Positions 25,591 through 34,394 of a stretch of 64,000 bases of DNA are shown piece by piece. Each line of letters begins with the position of its first letter. The stretch's first letter is position 1. The stretch comes from Paenibacillus_F sp047238265 (GTDB lineage: Bacteria; Bacillota; Bacilli; Paenibacillales; NBRC-103111), in the NCBI RefSeq assembly GCF_047238265.1, contig NZ_JBDFMM010000001.1:2232001-2296000 (forward strand), written 5' to 3'. A program made the translations under genes and the position numbers. The notes under the pieces are model-generated. The model worked only from the letters and a program-made list of their open reading frames with translations, ran no database searches and was not told the origin of the DNA.

Positions 25591-26772
25591 ATGTTTGGAG
25601 CACCGCTATCAGGGAAATCGAAGAAAATCATGCTGCTCGGTTCGGGAGAGCTGGGCAAAGAAGTCATTCTGGAGGCGCAGCGGCTCGGGATCGAAACGAT
25701 TGCGGTCGACCGCTACGAACACGCGCCTGCCATGCAGGCGGCGCACCGAAGTTATGTGATCGACATGCTGGACAGACAGGCGCTTCGTGAGCTTATCGAA
25801 CGGGAGCGGCCCCATCTGATCGTGCCCGAAATCGAAGCGATCGCTACTCAGGAGCTTGTCGAGCTGGAGAAGGAAGGCTACCGCGTCATTCCGACCGCCA
25901 ACGCCTCGCGCCTGACGATGGACCGGGAAGGCATCCGAAGGCTGGCTGCCGAGGAGCTCGGTCTGCGCACGGCGAAATACGCTTTCGCGGATACGTTGGA
26001 CGAGCTTCATGCCGCGGTTGCGGAAATCGGAACGCCCTGCGTCATCAAGCCCATCATGAGCTCGTCGGGCAAGGGCCAGAGCGTGTGCCGGTCCGAAGCG
26101 GATATCGAAGCCTGCTGGAATACGGCTCTGGAAGGCGGACGGGCGAAAAAAGCCCGCGTCATCGTCGAAGCGTTCGTGACGTTCGAATCCGAGATTACGC
26201 TGCTCACCGTCCGTTCGGTAAGCGGCACCTCCTTCTGCGCTCCCATCGGTCATGTGCAGAAGGAAGGGGACTATATCGAATCGTGGCAGCCGCATGCGAT
26301 GAGCGAGGCTCAAATCGCCGAAGCCGAGCAGATGGCGCGGACGATCACCGACGCCCTCGGCGGCTATGGAATCTTCGGAGTCGAGCTGTTCCTCACGCGC
26401 GAAGGCGTATATTTCAGCGAGGTTTCGCCGCGTCCGCACGATACTGGCATGGTCACGATGGCGACGCAGGACTTGTCCGAATTCGCGCTCCACGCCAGAG
26501 CCATTCTCGGACTGCCGATTCCGCAAATCCGCCTGCTTACGCCCGGCGCTTCCCATACGCTGAAGGCGGACCGCGGCAGCACCGATTTCCAAATCGGGGG
26601 GCTGGAGGAAGCGCTCGCCGTGCCGGATGTCCAGGTGCGGATTTTCGGCAAGCCGGAAACGAAACCGGGCCGCCGGATGGCGGTTGCCCTTGCCGCCGCA
26701 CCCGATACGGATACGGCCAGAGCGATGGCCGCCGAAGCGGCGGGCAAGCTTTTTATCAGCTACGAGGAATAG
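25591..26772 (+). CDS. purT: Formate-dependent phosphoribosylglycinamide formyltransferase PurT
   Basis: A 393-residue ATP-grasp enzyme, the usual PurT length. It makes formyl-GAR from GAR, formate and ATP, an alternative to folate-dependent PurN. Visible are the N-terminal LLGSGELGKEVILEAQRLG, VPEIEAIAT, the ATP-grasp loop MSSSGKGQS, the GVELFL metal-binding strand and the ending FSEVSPRPHDTGMVT. GGGGAGAGG lies before the ATG at 25591. A longer frame from 25501 has no ribosome site. No purine riboswitch is visible upstream. Confidence 0.94.
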   Translation: MFGAPLSGKSKKIMLLGSGELGKEVILEAQRLGIETIAVDRYEHAPAMQAAHRSYVIDMLDRQALRELIERERPHLIVPEIEAIATQELVELEKEGYRVIPTANASRLTMDREGIRRLAAEELGLRTAKYAFADTLDELHAAVAEIGTPCVIKPIMSSSGKGQSVCRSEADIEACWNTALEGGRAKKARVIVEAFVTFESEITLLTVRSVSGTSFCAPIGHVQKEGDYIESWQPHAMSEAQIAEAEQMARTITDALGGYGIFGVELFLTREGVYFSEVSPRPHDTGMVTMATQDLSEFALHARAILGLPIPQIRLLTPGASHTLKADRGSTDFQIGGLEEALAVPDVQVRIFGKPETKPGRRMAVALAAAPDTDTARAMAAEAAGKLFISYEE

Positions 26773-26882
26773 AGCCTGACACGCATGTTGAGGTCAGTCA
26801 GATGAGCTTTACGGAAAAGGACGGAGCGGGGGCCGGATTTACCGGCTTTCGTACCGCCGATGAGAAGGAGGCATGAACCCCT

Positions 26883-27362
26883 ATGGAAGCGAAACCGACG
26901 AGCACCTCCCGCTCTATCATGACCGAGGTTATTTTTCCGCTGGATACGAACTATCACGGGACGGTTTTCGGCGGCAAGATCATGGAATATATCGACAAGA
27001 TCGCGACAATCGCAAGCATGCGCCACTGCCGCCGGGGAGTCGTAACGGCTTCAAGCGACAGCCTCGACTTCCTGTCTCCCGTGCATTTGGGGGAAGCCAT
27101 CGAGCTGGAAGCTTTCGTTTCCTGGACGCACCGGAGTTCCATGGAAGTTTACGTGCGTGTGGTGGCCGAAAACATGTTCACCGGCGAAAGACGGACAACC
27201 GCCACTTCGTTTATCACGTTCGTGGCTTTGGACGACGAAGGCCGGCCGACTCCCGTTCCCGCGGTCATACCGGAGACGGAGCGGGAAATGCGCTTGTACG
27301 AATCCGCTCCGGCCCGGTATGAGGCGCGCAGGAAACGCAAAGCGGAAAGGGAAGCCGATTGA
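26883..27362 (+). CDS. Acyl-CoA thioesterase, YkhA/YciA-type hotdog protein
   Basis: A 159-residue single-hotdog thioesterase. Typical motifs are PLDTNYHGTVFGGKIMEYIDKIATIAS, with the conserved Asn and Gly-Gly, and TASSDSLDFLSPVHLGE. Family members hydrolyse acyl-CoA to free acid and CoA in the cytoplasm as hexamers. The C-terminus is very basic (ARRKRKAERE). The ATG at 26883 has GAGAAGGAGG upstream. Confidence 0.9.
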   Translation: MEAKPTSTSRSIMTEVIFPLDTNYHGTVFGGKIMEYIDKIATIASMRHCRRGVVTASSDSLDFLSPVHLGEAIELEAFVSWTHRSSMEVYVRVVAENMFTGERRTTATSFITFVALDDEGRPTPVPAVIPETEREMRLYESAPARYEARRKRKAEREAD

Positions 27363-27488
27363 CGGACCTTAGGTACGCATAATTTTTTGGACGGAAGCGG
27401 AACCGACAGTCTTCCGCATCGTACCAATGGGTAAGATAGGCGTGAATGAAGTCGGTTCTTATCACAATGAACAGAGGAGTGCTTGTGC

Positions 27489-28274
27489 TTGAACGCTCAT
27501 GAAATTGATTACAAAATTCACGGAAATGAAATGCAATTCGTAGAAATCGAGCTGGACCCGCAGGAAAGCGTCATCGCGGAAGCAGGCAGCATGATGATGA
27601 TGGAAGGCAGCATCGGCATGGAAACGATCTTCGGCGACGGATCGGGCGGCGGCGGCGGCCGCGGTCTGATGGGCAAGCTGATGGGAGCGGGCAAGCGGCT
27701 GCTTACCGGCGAGAGCTTGTTTATGACCGTCTATACCAACAACGGGCGGGGCAAAGAGCACGTCACGTTCGCCGCTCCGTATCCGGGCAAAATCATTCCG
27801 ATGGATCTGCAGGCGCTGGGCGGCAAGCTCATCTGCCAGAAGGACTCGTTCCTGTGCGCGGCCAAAGGCGTATCCATCGGTATCGAGCTGCAGCGCAAGC
27901 TGGGCGCGGGCTTCTTCGGAGGCGAAGGTTTCATCATGCAGAAGCTGGAAGGCGACGGGCTTGGCTTCGTGCATGCCTGCGGTTCCATTCTGGAACGCGA
28001 GCTTTATCCGGGCGAGGTGCTGCGAGTCGATACGGGCTGCTTCGTCGCGATGACGCCGGACGTCCAGTATGACATCGAGTTCGTAAAAGGCATCAAAACC
28101 GCCGTCTTCGGAGGCGAGGGGCTGTTCTTCGTCACGCTGAGAGGTCCGGGCAAAGTATGGCTGCAGTCGCTGCCGTTCAGCCGCCTGGCCGAAAGAGTGA
28201 TGAGCGGTTCTTTCCGCGGCAAGGAAGAAGGCAGCGTGCTCGGCGGACTCGGCAATCTGTTCGAAGGCCGCTAG
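27489..28274 (+). CDS. AIM24-family (TIGR00266-type) protein
   Basis: A 261-residue soluble protein that begins with the canonical NAHEIDYKIHGNEMQFVEIEL and continues as repeated beta strands (GSMMMMEGSIGMET, GEGFIMQKLEGDG, GGEGLFFVTLRGPG) typical of the AIM24 double beta-helix family. Function in bacteria is unknown. A glycine-rich stretch lies near residues 50-58. The start is a TTG: 27489 gives nine bases after GAGGAG, while an in-frame TTG at 27483 gives only three. Confidence 0.85.
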   Translation: MNAHEIDYKIHGNEMQFVEIELDPQESVIAEAGSMMMMEGSIGMETIFGDGSGGGGGRGLMGKLMGAGKRLLTGESLFMTVYTNNGRGKEHVTFAAPYPGKIIPMDLQALGGKLICQKDSFLCAAKGVSIGIELQRKLGAGFFGGEGFIMQKLEGDGLGFVHACGSILERELYPGEVLRVDTGCFVAMTPDVQYDIEFVKGIKTAVFGGEGLFFVTLRGPGKVWLQSLPFSRLAERVMSGSFRGKEEGSVLGGLGNLFEGR

Positions 28275-28430
28275 AGGATTGAAACGGCTGCCGGCTTAAC
28301 CCGTTAGAGGCGGCTTGGCCGGGGGTCACCCGGCATTTGAACGGGTCCGCGGCAGGGAGCGGCGAAGCCGTCCGGAGTTTCCCGGCCCCGTGCCGCGTCC
28401 ATCAAAGCCGAACGGCGCATACACACATTG

Positions 28431-28472
28431 AAAAAGGCAGTACCTTTCGCTAACGAAAGGTACTGCCTTTTT
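28431..28472. terminator. Strong bidirectional terminator between convergent genes
   Basis: A perfect stem AAAAAGGCAGTACCTTTCG with its complement around a short loop. Both sides end in A/T runs, so it can end the AIM24 gene from the left and the small gene from the right. Confidence 0.92.
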
Positions 28473-28531
28473 ATGTGAAAAGCCCGGAGGCTTCTGTTTT
28501 CATTACCGTGAATGTTGGCGGAACGAGCGAA

Positions 28532-28729
28532 CTAATATTGAAGCAGCATCTGATCCAGGCGATCGTTAAACTCGCCCATCGAAATCAGCTCGACTTGACG
28601 CGCGTCGTAATCCTGTTCGTCGAGATAAGAGTCCACATCGACTTCTCCCGGTACATTTTCCACGACGATGTCATTGTTCAAATAAACGATTAAAACGCGT
28701 TCGGCGTCTGCGGTTAAGTTGTTGTTCAT
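28532..28729 (-). CDS. Small acidic protein of unknown function (65 residues)
   Basis: A 65-residue, strongly acidic protein starting MNNNLTADAERVLIVYLNND. The first half looks like two beta strands and the second like a helix with many Asp and Glu. No Cys and no membrane segment. TGGAGG lies about nine bases before the ATG on the minus strand, and the gene ends at a strong shared terminator, both of which favour a real gene. I recognise no family. Confidence 0.6.
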   Translation of the reverse strand: MNNNLTADAERVLIVYLNNDIVVENVPGEVDVDSYLDEQDYDARQVELISMGEFNDRLDQMLLQY

Positions 28730-28890
28730 CTTTCTTTGACCTCCATTAAAGCAAGTGGTTTCAAGGCTTGCCGGTTTGTTTCCAAGATAACTCCCACGCC
28801 TTTCTTACACGCTGCAGGTAGGTTTGAAACGGGGATTTTTTTCCTCGGAGAGGGTCGGACGGGCACTTACATTTTTTACAAAAAAACGTA
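28730..28890. other. Upstream region of two divergent genes
   Basis: This part of the divergent gap shows no coding frame with a ribosome site. It should carry the minus-strand promoter of the 65-residue gene, but I could not assign it. Confidence 0.3.
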
Positions 28891-28919
28891 TTGACACGAT
28901 TTATAGGCGATGCTATATT
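28891..28919 (+). promoter_or_regulatory. Sigma-A promoter of the sulfate transport operon
   Basis: TTGACA, a 17-base spacer and TATATT. The transcript would start near 28926, giving a leader of about 130 bases before the binding-protein gene. The leader shows neither an S-box (SAM) nor a T-box pattern. Confidence 0.8.
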
Positions 28920-28926
28920 GATGTAT

Positions 28927-28953
28927 AAATAATTCTTACTAAACTTATAGGAT
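28927..28953 (+). promoter_or_regulatory. Possible CymR-type operator in the sulfate operon leader
   Basis: Just downstream of the -10 box, AATAATTCTTACTAAAC and TTATAGGATTTG form an imperfect dyad (about 8 of 12 positions match). Bacillus and Staphylococcus sulfur genes carry AT-rich CymR dyads in such positions. I recall the motif only roughly, so this is a weak inference. Confidence 0.25.
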
Positions 28954-29058
28954 TTGTTTATTTTGTCCACCGGATCACCGGAGACGCGAAGAAAAAGTTC
29001 AGTAGGGAATGTGAACAGATAGACAACGAGGTGCCAAATTCGAAAGGGGTATATGTAC

Positions 29059-30153
29059 ATGGCTGCTTTACAATCGCATTCTATCAAAAGGGTTCTCGGA
29101 CGCACGGTTTCCGTCCTTGCCCTGACTTCGCTGCTCACCGGTTTGACCGCTTGCGGCGGAGGAAACGAAACAGCATCCACGAAAACGGGAACGGATAACG
29201 GCGGCTCCGCACCAAAATCGGTCGAACTGCTTAATGTATCTTATGACCCGACGAGAGAACTGTACCAGGAATACAATGAAGCCTTCATCAAGTACTGGAA
29301 AGAAAAGAAAGGCCAGACCGTAACGGTCAGCCAGTCTCACGGCGGTTCGGGCAAACAGGCCCGCTCGGTCATCGACGGACTGGAAGCGGACGTGGTTACG
29401 CTAGCGCTGGCTTACGATATCGATCAGGTTCAAGCGGCGGGTCTTATTGATAAAGGCTGGGAAACGGAACTGAAGGACAACAGCACTCCATACACATCGA
29501 CGATCGTGTTCCTCGTACGCAAAGGCAATCCGAAAGGAATCAAGGACTGGGACGATCTCATCAAGCCGGGCGTGTCCGTCATCACCCCCAATCCGAAAAC
29601 TTCCGGCGGAGCGCGCTGGAACTACGTGGCGGCCTGGGGCTACGCGCTCAAGAAGAACAACAACGATGAAGCCAAAGCGAAGGAATTCGTCACCCAATTG
29701 TTCAAAAACGCGCCGGTGCTCGGAACGGGAGCACGCGATTCAACGACGACCTTCGTGGAAAGAGGACTCGGCGACGTCCTGATCGCATGGGAGAACGAAG
29801 CCTACCTGTCGCTCAACGAGCTGGGCAAGGATAAGTTCGAGATTGTGACGCCTTCGATCAGTGTGCTGGCGGAACCTCCGGTAGCGGTAGTTGACAAGAA
29901 CGCCGACAAGAAAGGCACGAAAGAAGTGGCCCAGGCTTATCTGGACTACCTGTACACGGAGGAAGGCCAGAAAATTGCCGCGAAAAATTATTACCGGCCG
30001 CGTCTGGAATCCGTTGCGAAGCAGTATGAAAATCAATTCAAGCAAGTGAACCTGTTTAAAATCGACGATCCCGAATTCGGCGGCTGGGCCAAAGTCCAGA
30101 AAACACATTTCGCCGACGGCGGCGTATTCGACCAGATTTACAAACCGAAATAA
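29059..30153 (+). CDS. Sulfate ABC transporter substrate-binding lipoprotein
   Basis: A 364-residue periplasmic-type binding protein anchored as a lipoprotein: signal peptide ending in a lipobox LTAC, with Cys near residue 34. The LLNVSYDPTRELYQEYNEAF motif and SHGGSGKQARSVIDGLEADVVTLALAYD are diagnostic of the Sbp/CysP sulfate (or thiosulfate) binding family. It delivers sulfate to the permeases encoded downstream. ATG at 29059 lies nine bases after AAAGGGG; an in-frame ATG at 29053 leaves only three. It is the first gene of the sulfate operon. Confidence 0.92.
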   Translation: MAALQSHSIKRVLGRTVSVLALTSLLTGLTACGGGNETASTKTGTDNGGSAPKSVELLNVSYDPTRELYQEYNEAFIKYWKEKKGQTVTVSQSHGGSGKQARSVIDGLEADVVTLALAYDIDQVQAAGLIDKGWETELKDNSTPYTSTIVFLVRKGNPKGIKDWDDLIKPGVSVITPNPKTSGGARWNYVAAWGYALKKNNNDEAKAKEFVTQLFKNAPVLGTGARDSTTTFVERGLGDVLIAWENEAYLSLNELGKDKFEIVTPSISVLAEPPVAVVDKNADKKGTKEVAQAYLDYLYTEEGQKIAAKNYYRPRLESVAKQYENQFKQVNLFKIDDPEFGGWAKVQKTHFADGGVFDQIYKPK

Positions 30154-30222
30154 AACTGCGTGCCCGGGTGCGACGGTACAAACCGGCACCACTCGGTCTG
30201 CGATCAAGGGGACGTGTTCGCA

Positions 30223-31056
30223 ATGGGAAGACGAAACAAAACGAAACGTATTTTACCCGGGTTCGGCTTGTCGATGGGCTTTACGGTGCTTTACTTGAGC
30301 CTGCTCGTGCTTTTCCCGCTTTCCGCGGTCGTGTGGAAAACGACGGGGCTGACCTTCGCCCAGTTCTGGCAGGCAGTCACCGATGAACGGGTGGTCGCTT
30401 CTTACAAGCTCAGCTTCGGCGCTTCTTTGGCCGCCGCGCTGGTCAATACCGTATTCGGCCTGCTTGTGGCCTGGGTGCTTGTGCGATACCGCTTTCCGGG
30501 CAAACGGTTCGTCGACGCGCTGGTCGACATGCCCTTCGCGCTCCCGACGGCCGTGGCCGGCATCGCGCTGACAAGCCTGTATGCCGACAACGGCTGGATC
30601 GGCAGCCTGCTCGCTCCGCTCGGCATCAAGGCGGCATATTCGCCGCTTGGCATCATCATCGCGCTCACGTTTATCGGGCTTCCGTTCGTGGTCCGCACCG
30701 TGCAGCCCGTGCTGCAGGAGCTGGAGCACGAAACGGAAGAGGCGGCCGTGAGCCTCGGCGCTTCACACTGGCGTACGTTCCGCCGCGTCATTTTCCCGCA
30801 GCTGGTGCCCGCGCTGCTGACAGGGTTCACCCTCGCCTTCGCCCGGGCGATCGGCGAGTACGGCTCCGTCGTCTTCATTTCCGGCAACATGCCGATGAAG
30901 ACGGAGATTACGCCGCTGCTCATCATGACGAAGCTGGAGCAGTACGACTATGCCGGGGCGACAGCCATAGCTCTGGTCATGCTGATCATCTCATTCGTGC
31001 TGCTGCTCGTGACCAACGCGCTGCAGATGAAATCCAACCGGCGGGTGAGCGGATGA
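30223..31056 (+). CDS. cysT: Sulfate ABC transporter permease CysT
   Basis: A 277-residue inner-membrane protein with six predicted helices and the cytoplasmic EAA loop (EEAAVSLGASHWRTFRRVIFPQLVPALLTG) that contacts the ATPase. The sequence FARAIGEYGSVVFISGNMPMKTEI is typical of CysT/CysU. It should form the translocation pore with the next gene product. ATG at 30223 has AAGGGG about eleven bases upstream. It sits in the order binding protein, CysT, CysW, CysA, as in known sulfate operons. Confidence 0.92.
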   Translation: MGRRNKTKRILPGFGLSMGFTVLYLSLLVLFPLSAVVWKTTGLTFAQFWQAVTDERVVASYKLSFGASLAAALVNTVFGLLVAWVLVRYRFPGKRFVDALVDMPFALPTAVAGIALTSLYADNGWIGSLLAPLGIKAAYSPLGIIIALTFIGLPFVVRTVQPVLQELEHETEEAAVSLGASHWRTFRRVIFPQLVPALLTGFTLAFARAIGEYGSVVFISGNMPMKTEITPLLIMTKLEQYDYAGATAIALVMLIISFVLLLVTNALQMKSNRRVSG

Positions 31057-31078
31057 CCGCGAAAGGAGCTGAAGCATA

Positions 31079-31990
31079 ATGGCAGGCAACGTGGCTGCAA
31101 ACCTGAACGGGCCTTCGTCGGAACCGGCGAAGCATATCACCGAGCCCAAGGCGGTCCAGTGGCTTCTGATCGGGGGAGCCCTGCTGTTTCTGACCCTTCT
31201 TCTGGTGCTGCCGCTTGTGACGGTTTTTATCCAGGCGTTCAAAAAGGGCACCGAAGTTTATCTGGCGGCCCTGACCCAGAAAGAAGCATGGGCGGCCATC
31301 CGGCTGACGCTGACGACGGCGGCGATCGCCGTTCCGCTGAACGTGGTGTTCGGCGTGGCGGCCGCCTGGGCGATCACGAAGTTCAAATTCCGCGGCAAGA
31401 ACGTGATGGTTACGCTGATCGACCTTCCGTTCGCCATCTCGCCCGTCATTGCCGGTCTCATGTTTATCCTGCTGTTCGGGACGAAAGGCTGGTTCGGTCC
31501 TTGGCTGGCCGATCACGATCTCAAGATCGTGTTTGCTCTGCCGGGCATCGTGCTCGCCACCGTGTTCATCACCTTCCCGTTCGTTGCGAGGGAACTGATC
31601 CCGCTTATGCAGGCTCAGGGCACGCAGGAGGAAGAAGCGGCGGCCACACTCGGCGCCAAAGGCTGGCGCATTTTCTGGAAAGTGACCCTCCCCAACATCA
31701 AATGGGGACTGCTGTACGGAATCATTTTATGTAACGCGAGAGCGATGGGGGAGTTCGGTGCCGTCTCGGTCGTCTCCGGTCATATCCGGGGCAAGACGAA
31801 TACCGTTCCGCTCCATATCGAGATTTTATACAACGAATATCAATTTTCGGCTGCATTTGCGGTTGCTTCCCTGCTCGTTATGCTGGCCGTGCTCACGCTG
31901 ATCGTGAAAAGTCTGGCCGAATGGAAGTTCCACCAGTCCAACCGGCAGCATGCCGATTCCGGCTTAAACCAGGCAACGGAGGGGAGTTAA
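31079..31990 (+). CDS. cysW: Sulfate ABC transporter permease CysW
   Basis: A 303-residue permease with six helices and its own EAA loop (EEEAAATLGAKGWRIFWKVTLPNIKWGLLYG). The stretch ARAMGEFGAVSVVSGHIRGKTNT is characteristic of CysW. AAAGGAG precedes the ATG, which begins 23 bases after the cysT stop. The N-terminal 25 residues are a polar cytoplasmic extension. Confidence 0.92.
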   Translation: MAGNVAANLNGPSSEPAKHITEPKAVQWLLIGGALLFLTLLLVLPLVTVFIQAFKKGTEVYLAALTQKEAWAAIRLTLTTAAIAVPLNVVFGVAAAWAITKFKFRGKNVMVTLIDLPFAISPVIAGLMFILLFGTKGWFGPWLADHDLKIVFALPGIVLATVFITFPFVARELIPLMQAQGTQEEEAAATLGAKGWRIFWKVTLPNIKWGLLYGIILCNARAMGEFGAVSVVSGHIRGKTNTVPLHIEILYNEYQFSAAFAVASLLVMLAVLTLIVKSLAEWKFHQSNRQHADSGLNQATEGS

Positions 31991-31993
31991 CTT

Positions 31994-33049
31994 ATGCATA
32001 TCAGTGTAAAAGGAATCAACAAGTCGTTCGGCTCCTATGAAGCCGCCAAAAATATTTCGTTCGACATTGAACAGGGCAAACTGATCGGCCTTCTGGGCCC
32101 GAGCGGAGGAGGCAAAACGACGATACTCCGCATGCTTTCCGGATTGGAGTCGCCCGATTCCGGAGAGATTCTGTTCCACGGCGAAAAGGTAAATGACCTT
32201 ATGCCGCAGGAACGCCATATCGGGTTTGTTTTTCAGAACTACGCGCTGTTTAAGCACATGTCCGTATACGACAACATCGCTTTCGGCCTCCAGGTGCAGA
32301 AGCGCGGTAAGGCGGAAATCCGCACCCGCGTCCATGAGCTGCTCCAGCTGACCGGTCTGGCGGGTCTGGAGAAGCGGCTGCCGCACCAGCTGTCCGGCGG
32401 CCAGCGCCAGCGCGTGGCCTTCGCCCGGGCGCTCGCACCCGAGCCGCAGCTGCTCCTGCTCGATGAACCGTTCGCGGCGATTGACGCGAAAGTCCGCAAG
32501 GAGCTGCGCAGCTGGCTGCGGGAAATGATTTCCCGGGTCGGCATCACGACGATCTTCGTCACCCACGACCAGGAAGAAGCGGTCGAGGTGGCCGACGAAA
32601 TCATGATCGTCAACAAAGGCCGGATCGAGCAGAAAGGCTCGCCGATCGACATTTACCGCGAACCGCTGACTCCGTTCGTCGCTTCCTTTATCGGCGAATC
32701 TTCGCCGCTGGAAGAAGCCGGCTCCCTGATCGGGTTCGCCGAGGCGGGAGAAGCGTCCGCAGTCGTCCGGCCGGAATTCGTGGAGATCGGGCTGCCCGGC
32801 GAAATCAGCCGCCAGACGGCGTCGGCGGAGGCGATCGTCAGAAGCACGTATTTCCGGGGTTCGAACTGGCAGGTCGAAGTGGAGAGCGGACCCAACCTTC
32901 TGGTGGGCTACCGTTCACTGGAACTGCCCCAGCTTGAAACGGGGGACCGTGTCCATGTTCTGGTCCACCGCTTGTATATCTTCGACGGCAATCAGACAAG
33001 AACCGTAGAAAATGCCTTAAAAAACGATCCCATGCCGGTTCATATCTGA
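31994..33049 (+). CDS. cysA: Sulfate ABC transporter ATP-binding protein CysA
   Basis: A 351-residue ATPase of the sulfate/thiosulfate importer. Walker A is GPSGGGKTT, the Q-loop FVFQNYALF, the signature LSGGQRQRV, Walker B LLLLDEPFAAID and the H-loop FVTHDQEEA. After about residue 240 comes a TOBE-like regulatory region. It follows cysW by three bases with GGAGG before the ATG. The family includes other importers, but the operon context fixes sulfate. Confidence 0.92.
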   Translation: MHISVKGINKSFGSYEAAKNISFDIEQGKLIGLLGPSGGGKTTILRMLSGLESPDSGEILFHGEKVNDLMPQERHIGFVFQNYALFKHMSVYDNIAFGLQVQKRGKAEIRTRVHELLQLTGLAGLEKRLPHQLSGGQRQRVAFARALAPEPQLLLLDEPFAAIDAKVRKELRSWLREMISRVGITTIFVTHDQEEAVEVADEIMIVNKGRIEQKGSPIDIYREPLTPFVASFIGESSPLEEAGSLIGFAEAGEASAVVRPEFVEIGLPGEISRQTASAEAIVRSTYFRGSNWQVEVESGPNLLVGYRSLELPQLETGDRVHVLVHRLYIFDGNQTRTVENALKNDPMPVHI

Positions 33050-33091
33050 TCCGGACCTCACAGAAGCGCACTTGCAGAAAGGACTAGGGTT

Positions 33092-33925
33092 ATGGAACAT
33101 CACATCACAATCCCGAGCGGGGATTTGGAACTGGCGGCTACGCTGCACTATCCGACGGACGGGGAGGGCGCCGACTGCCGAGGAGGCGCGGGCAAATGGC
33201 CGGTTGTCATCATCTGCCACGGCTTTATCGGCAACCGGATCGGCGTCGACCGGCTGTTCGTCAAGACGGCGCGGGCTTTGAGCAGCCAAGGCTATATGGT
33301 GCTCCGCTTCGATTACGGCGGCTGCGGCGAAAGCACCGGTGATTACGGAGCGGGAGGACTCGATCCGATGATCGCCCAGACGCGCCGGGTGCTGGATTAC
33401 GCGCTCAGCCTGGACTGCGTGGATCCCGGCAGCGTGACGCTGCTTGGCCACAGCCTGGGCGGCGCGGTCGCCCTTCTTACCGCCGCTTCCGACCATCGCG
33501 TCCGGACCCTCGTGATGTGGTCGGCCGTAGCCCACCCGCACAATGATATTGTACGAATTGTAGGCAAGGATGCTTATCGCCAGCTGGAGCCCGACAAAGG
33601 CATCGACTATCAGGGGTATCTGCTGACCCCGGCTTTTTTCGACTCTCTCTCCAAGCATCAACCGTTCGAGCAGCTGCGCAAATTCGGGGGAGATGTTCTC
33701 ATCGCACACGGCACGGCGGACGAAGATATACCGGTAGATTACGCCCCGCTTTATCAAAAAATGTTTTGGCTCCGCGCCGACGGACGCTGCGATCTGGAAC
33801 TCATTTTCCAGGCCGACCATACGTTCTCGAACCGTGACGCCACTTTTACTTTAATAGGCAAAACGTCCGCTTGGCTGGTAGACCTGCAGAAGCGTAAAAA
33901 AGAATGGTACGATTGGATGATTTGA
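33092..33925 (+). CDS. Alpha/beta hydrolase in the sulfate operon
   Basis: A 277-residue alpha/beta hydrolase fold protein. The nucleophile elbow is GHSLGGA, the acid is probably Asp in HGTADEDIP and the base His in ADHTFSNR. The CHGFIGNRIG segment forms the oxyanion region. It has no signal peptide. It lies 42 bases after cysA and 25 bases before the YezD-like gene with no terminator between, so it is probably transcribed with the sulfate genes. The substrate is unknown; a sulfur-containing ester is a guess from context only. Confidence 0.82.
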   Translation: MEHHITIPSGDLELAATLHYPTDGEGADCRGGAGKWPVVIICHGFIGNRIGVDRLFVKTARALSSQGYMVLRFDYGGCGESTGDYGAGGLDPMIAQTRRVLDYALSLDCVDPGSVTLLGHSLGGAVALLTAASDHRVRTLVMWSAVAHPHNDIVRIVGKDAYRQLEPDKGIDYQGYLLTPAFFDSLSKHQPFEQLRKFGGDVLIAHGTADEDIPVDYAPLYQKMFWLRADGRCDLELIFQADHTFSNRDATFTLIGKTSAWLVDLQKRKKEWYDWMI

Positions 33926-33950
33926 ATCGAGGGTAGAGAGGATGAGAATT

Positions 33951-34172
33951 ATGGCCAAACCTGTTGAACTGAATGAAGTCTGGATTGACCGGATCATTCA
34001 AAGCATTAACGGATTGGAGTACGGAACCGTTCAAATCATTATTCACGACGGCCGGGTCGCTCAAATCGAGCGGACGGAACGGAAACGTTTTGACAATGAG
34101 ACAAAACGGAGCACGGCCGGCGCCGAAGCGAAGCTGCATATCGAGCGTAAAGCGAGCGACGGACGGGGATAG
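33951..34172 (+). CDS. YezD/OscA-family (DUF2292) small protein
   Basis: A 73-residue protein carrying the DUF2292 core: VWIDRIIQSINGLEYGTVQIIIHDGRVAQIERTERKRF. The family includes Bacillus YezD and Pseudomonas OscA, the latter linked to growth on organosulfur compounds under sulfate starvation. Its place at the end of the sulfate operon fits that. ATG at 33951 lies nine bases after AGAGAGG; the ATG at 33942 is too close. The C-terminal ~25 residues are charged and probably disordered. Confidence 0.85.
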   Translation: MAKPVELNEVWIDRIIQSINGLEYGTVQIIIHDGRVAQIERTERKRFDNETKRSTAGAEAKLHIERKASDGRG

Positions 34173-34202
34173 CCTGTTTTTTCCCGGACCCTGTACTTAA
34201 GG

Positions 34203-34237
34203 AAGACCTGTTATCCATGAGGATAGCGGGTCTTTTT
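34203..34237 (+). terminator. Terminator of the sulfate operon
   Basis: A 14-pair stem (AAGACCTGTTATCC with its partner, allowing G-T pairs) around a four-base loop, followed by five T residues. Confidence 0.88.
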
Positions 34238-34351
34238 CGTCGAGTGGGCTGAAACTGAATTGCATGGGAAATAATGTTAAATATAGGGAGCTGGAAAAGG
34301 AGCGGACCTACCGCCACGAAATAAATTCAGCGTGAAGTCTGTCTCAATCCA

Positions 34352-34360
34352 TGATACAAT
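34352..34360 (+). promoter_or_regulatory. Extended -10 promoter for the NCS2 permease
   Basis: TGATACAAT gives a TGn extension and a TACAAT -10 box; the -35 (GTGAAG, 17-base spacer) is poor. The leader would be under 30 bases, which leaves no room for a purine riboswitch. Confidence 0.5.
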
Positions 34361-34394
34361 TCTTGATTAGCGGCAAGGAAAGGACTGGAATTGA

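Noticed and set aside
28925..29058. Possible S-box or T-box in the sulfate operon leader
   Set aside because: No SAM-riboswitch core and no T-box sequence was found.
34238..34394. Possible purine riboswitch before the NCS2 permease
   Set aside because: None of the conserved purine-aptamer elements is present, and the likely promoter leaves a leader of under 30 bases.
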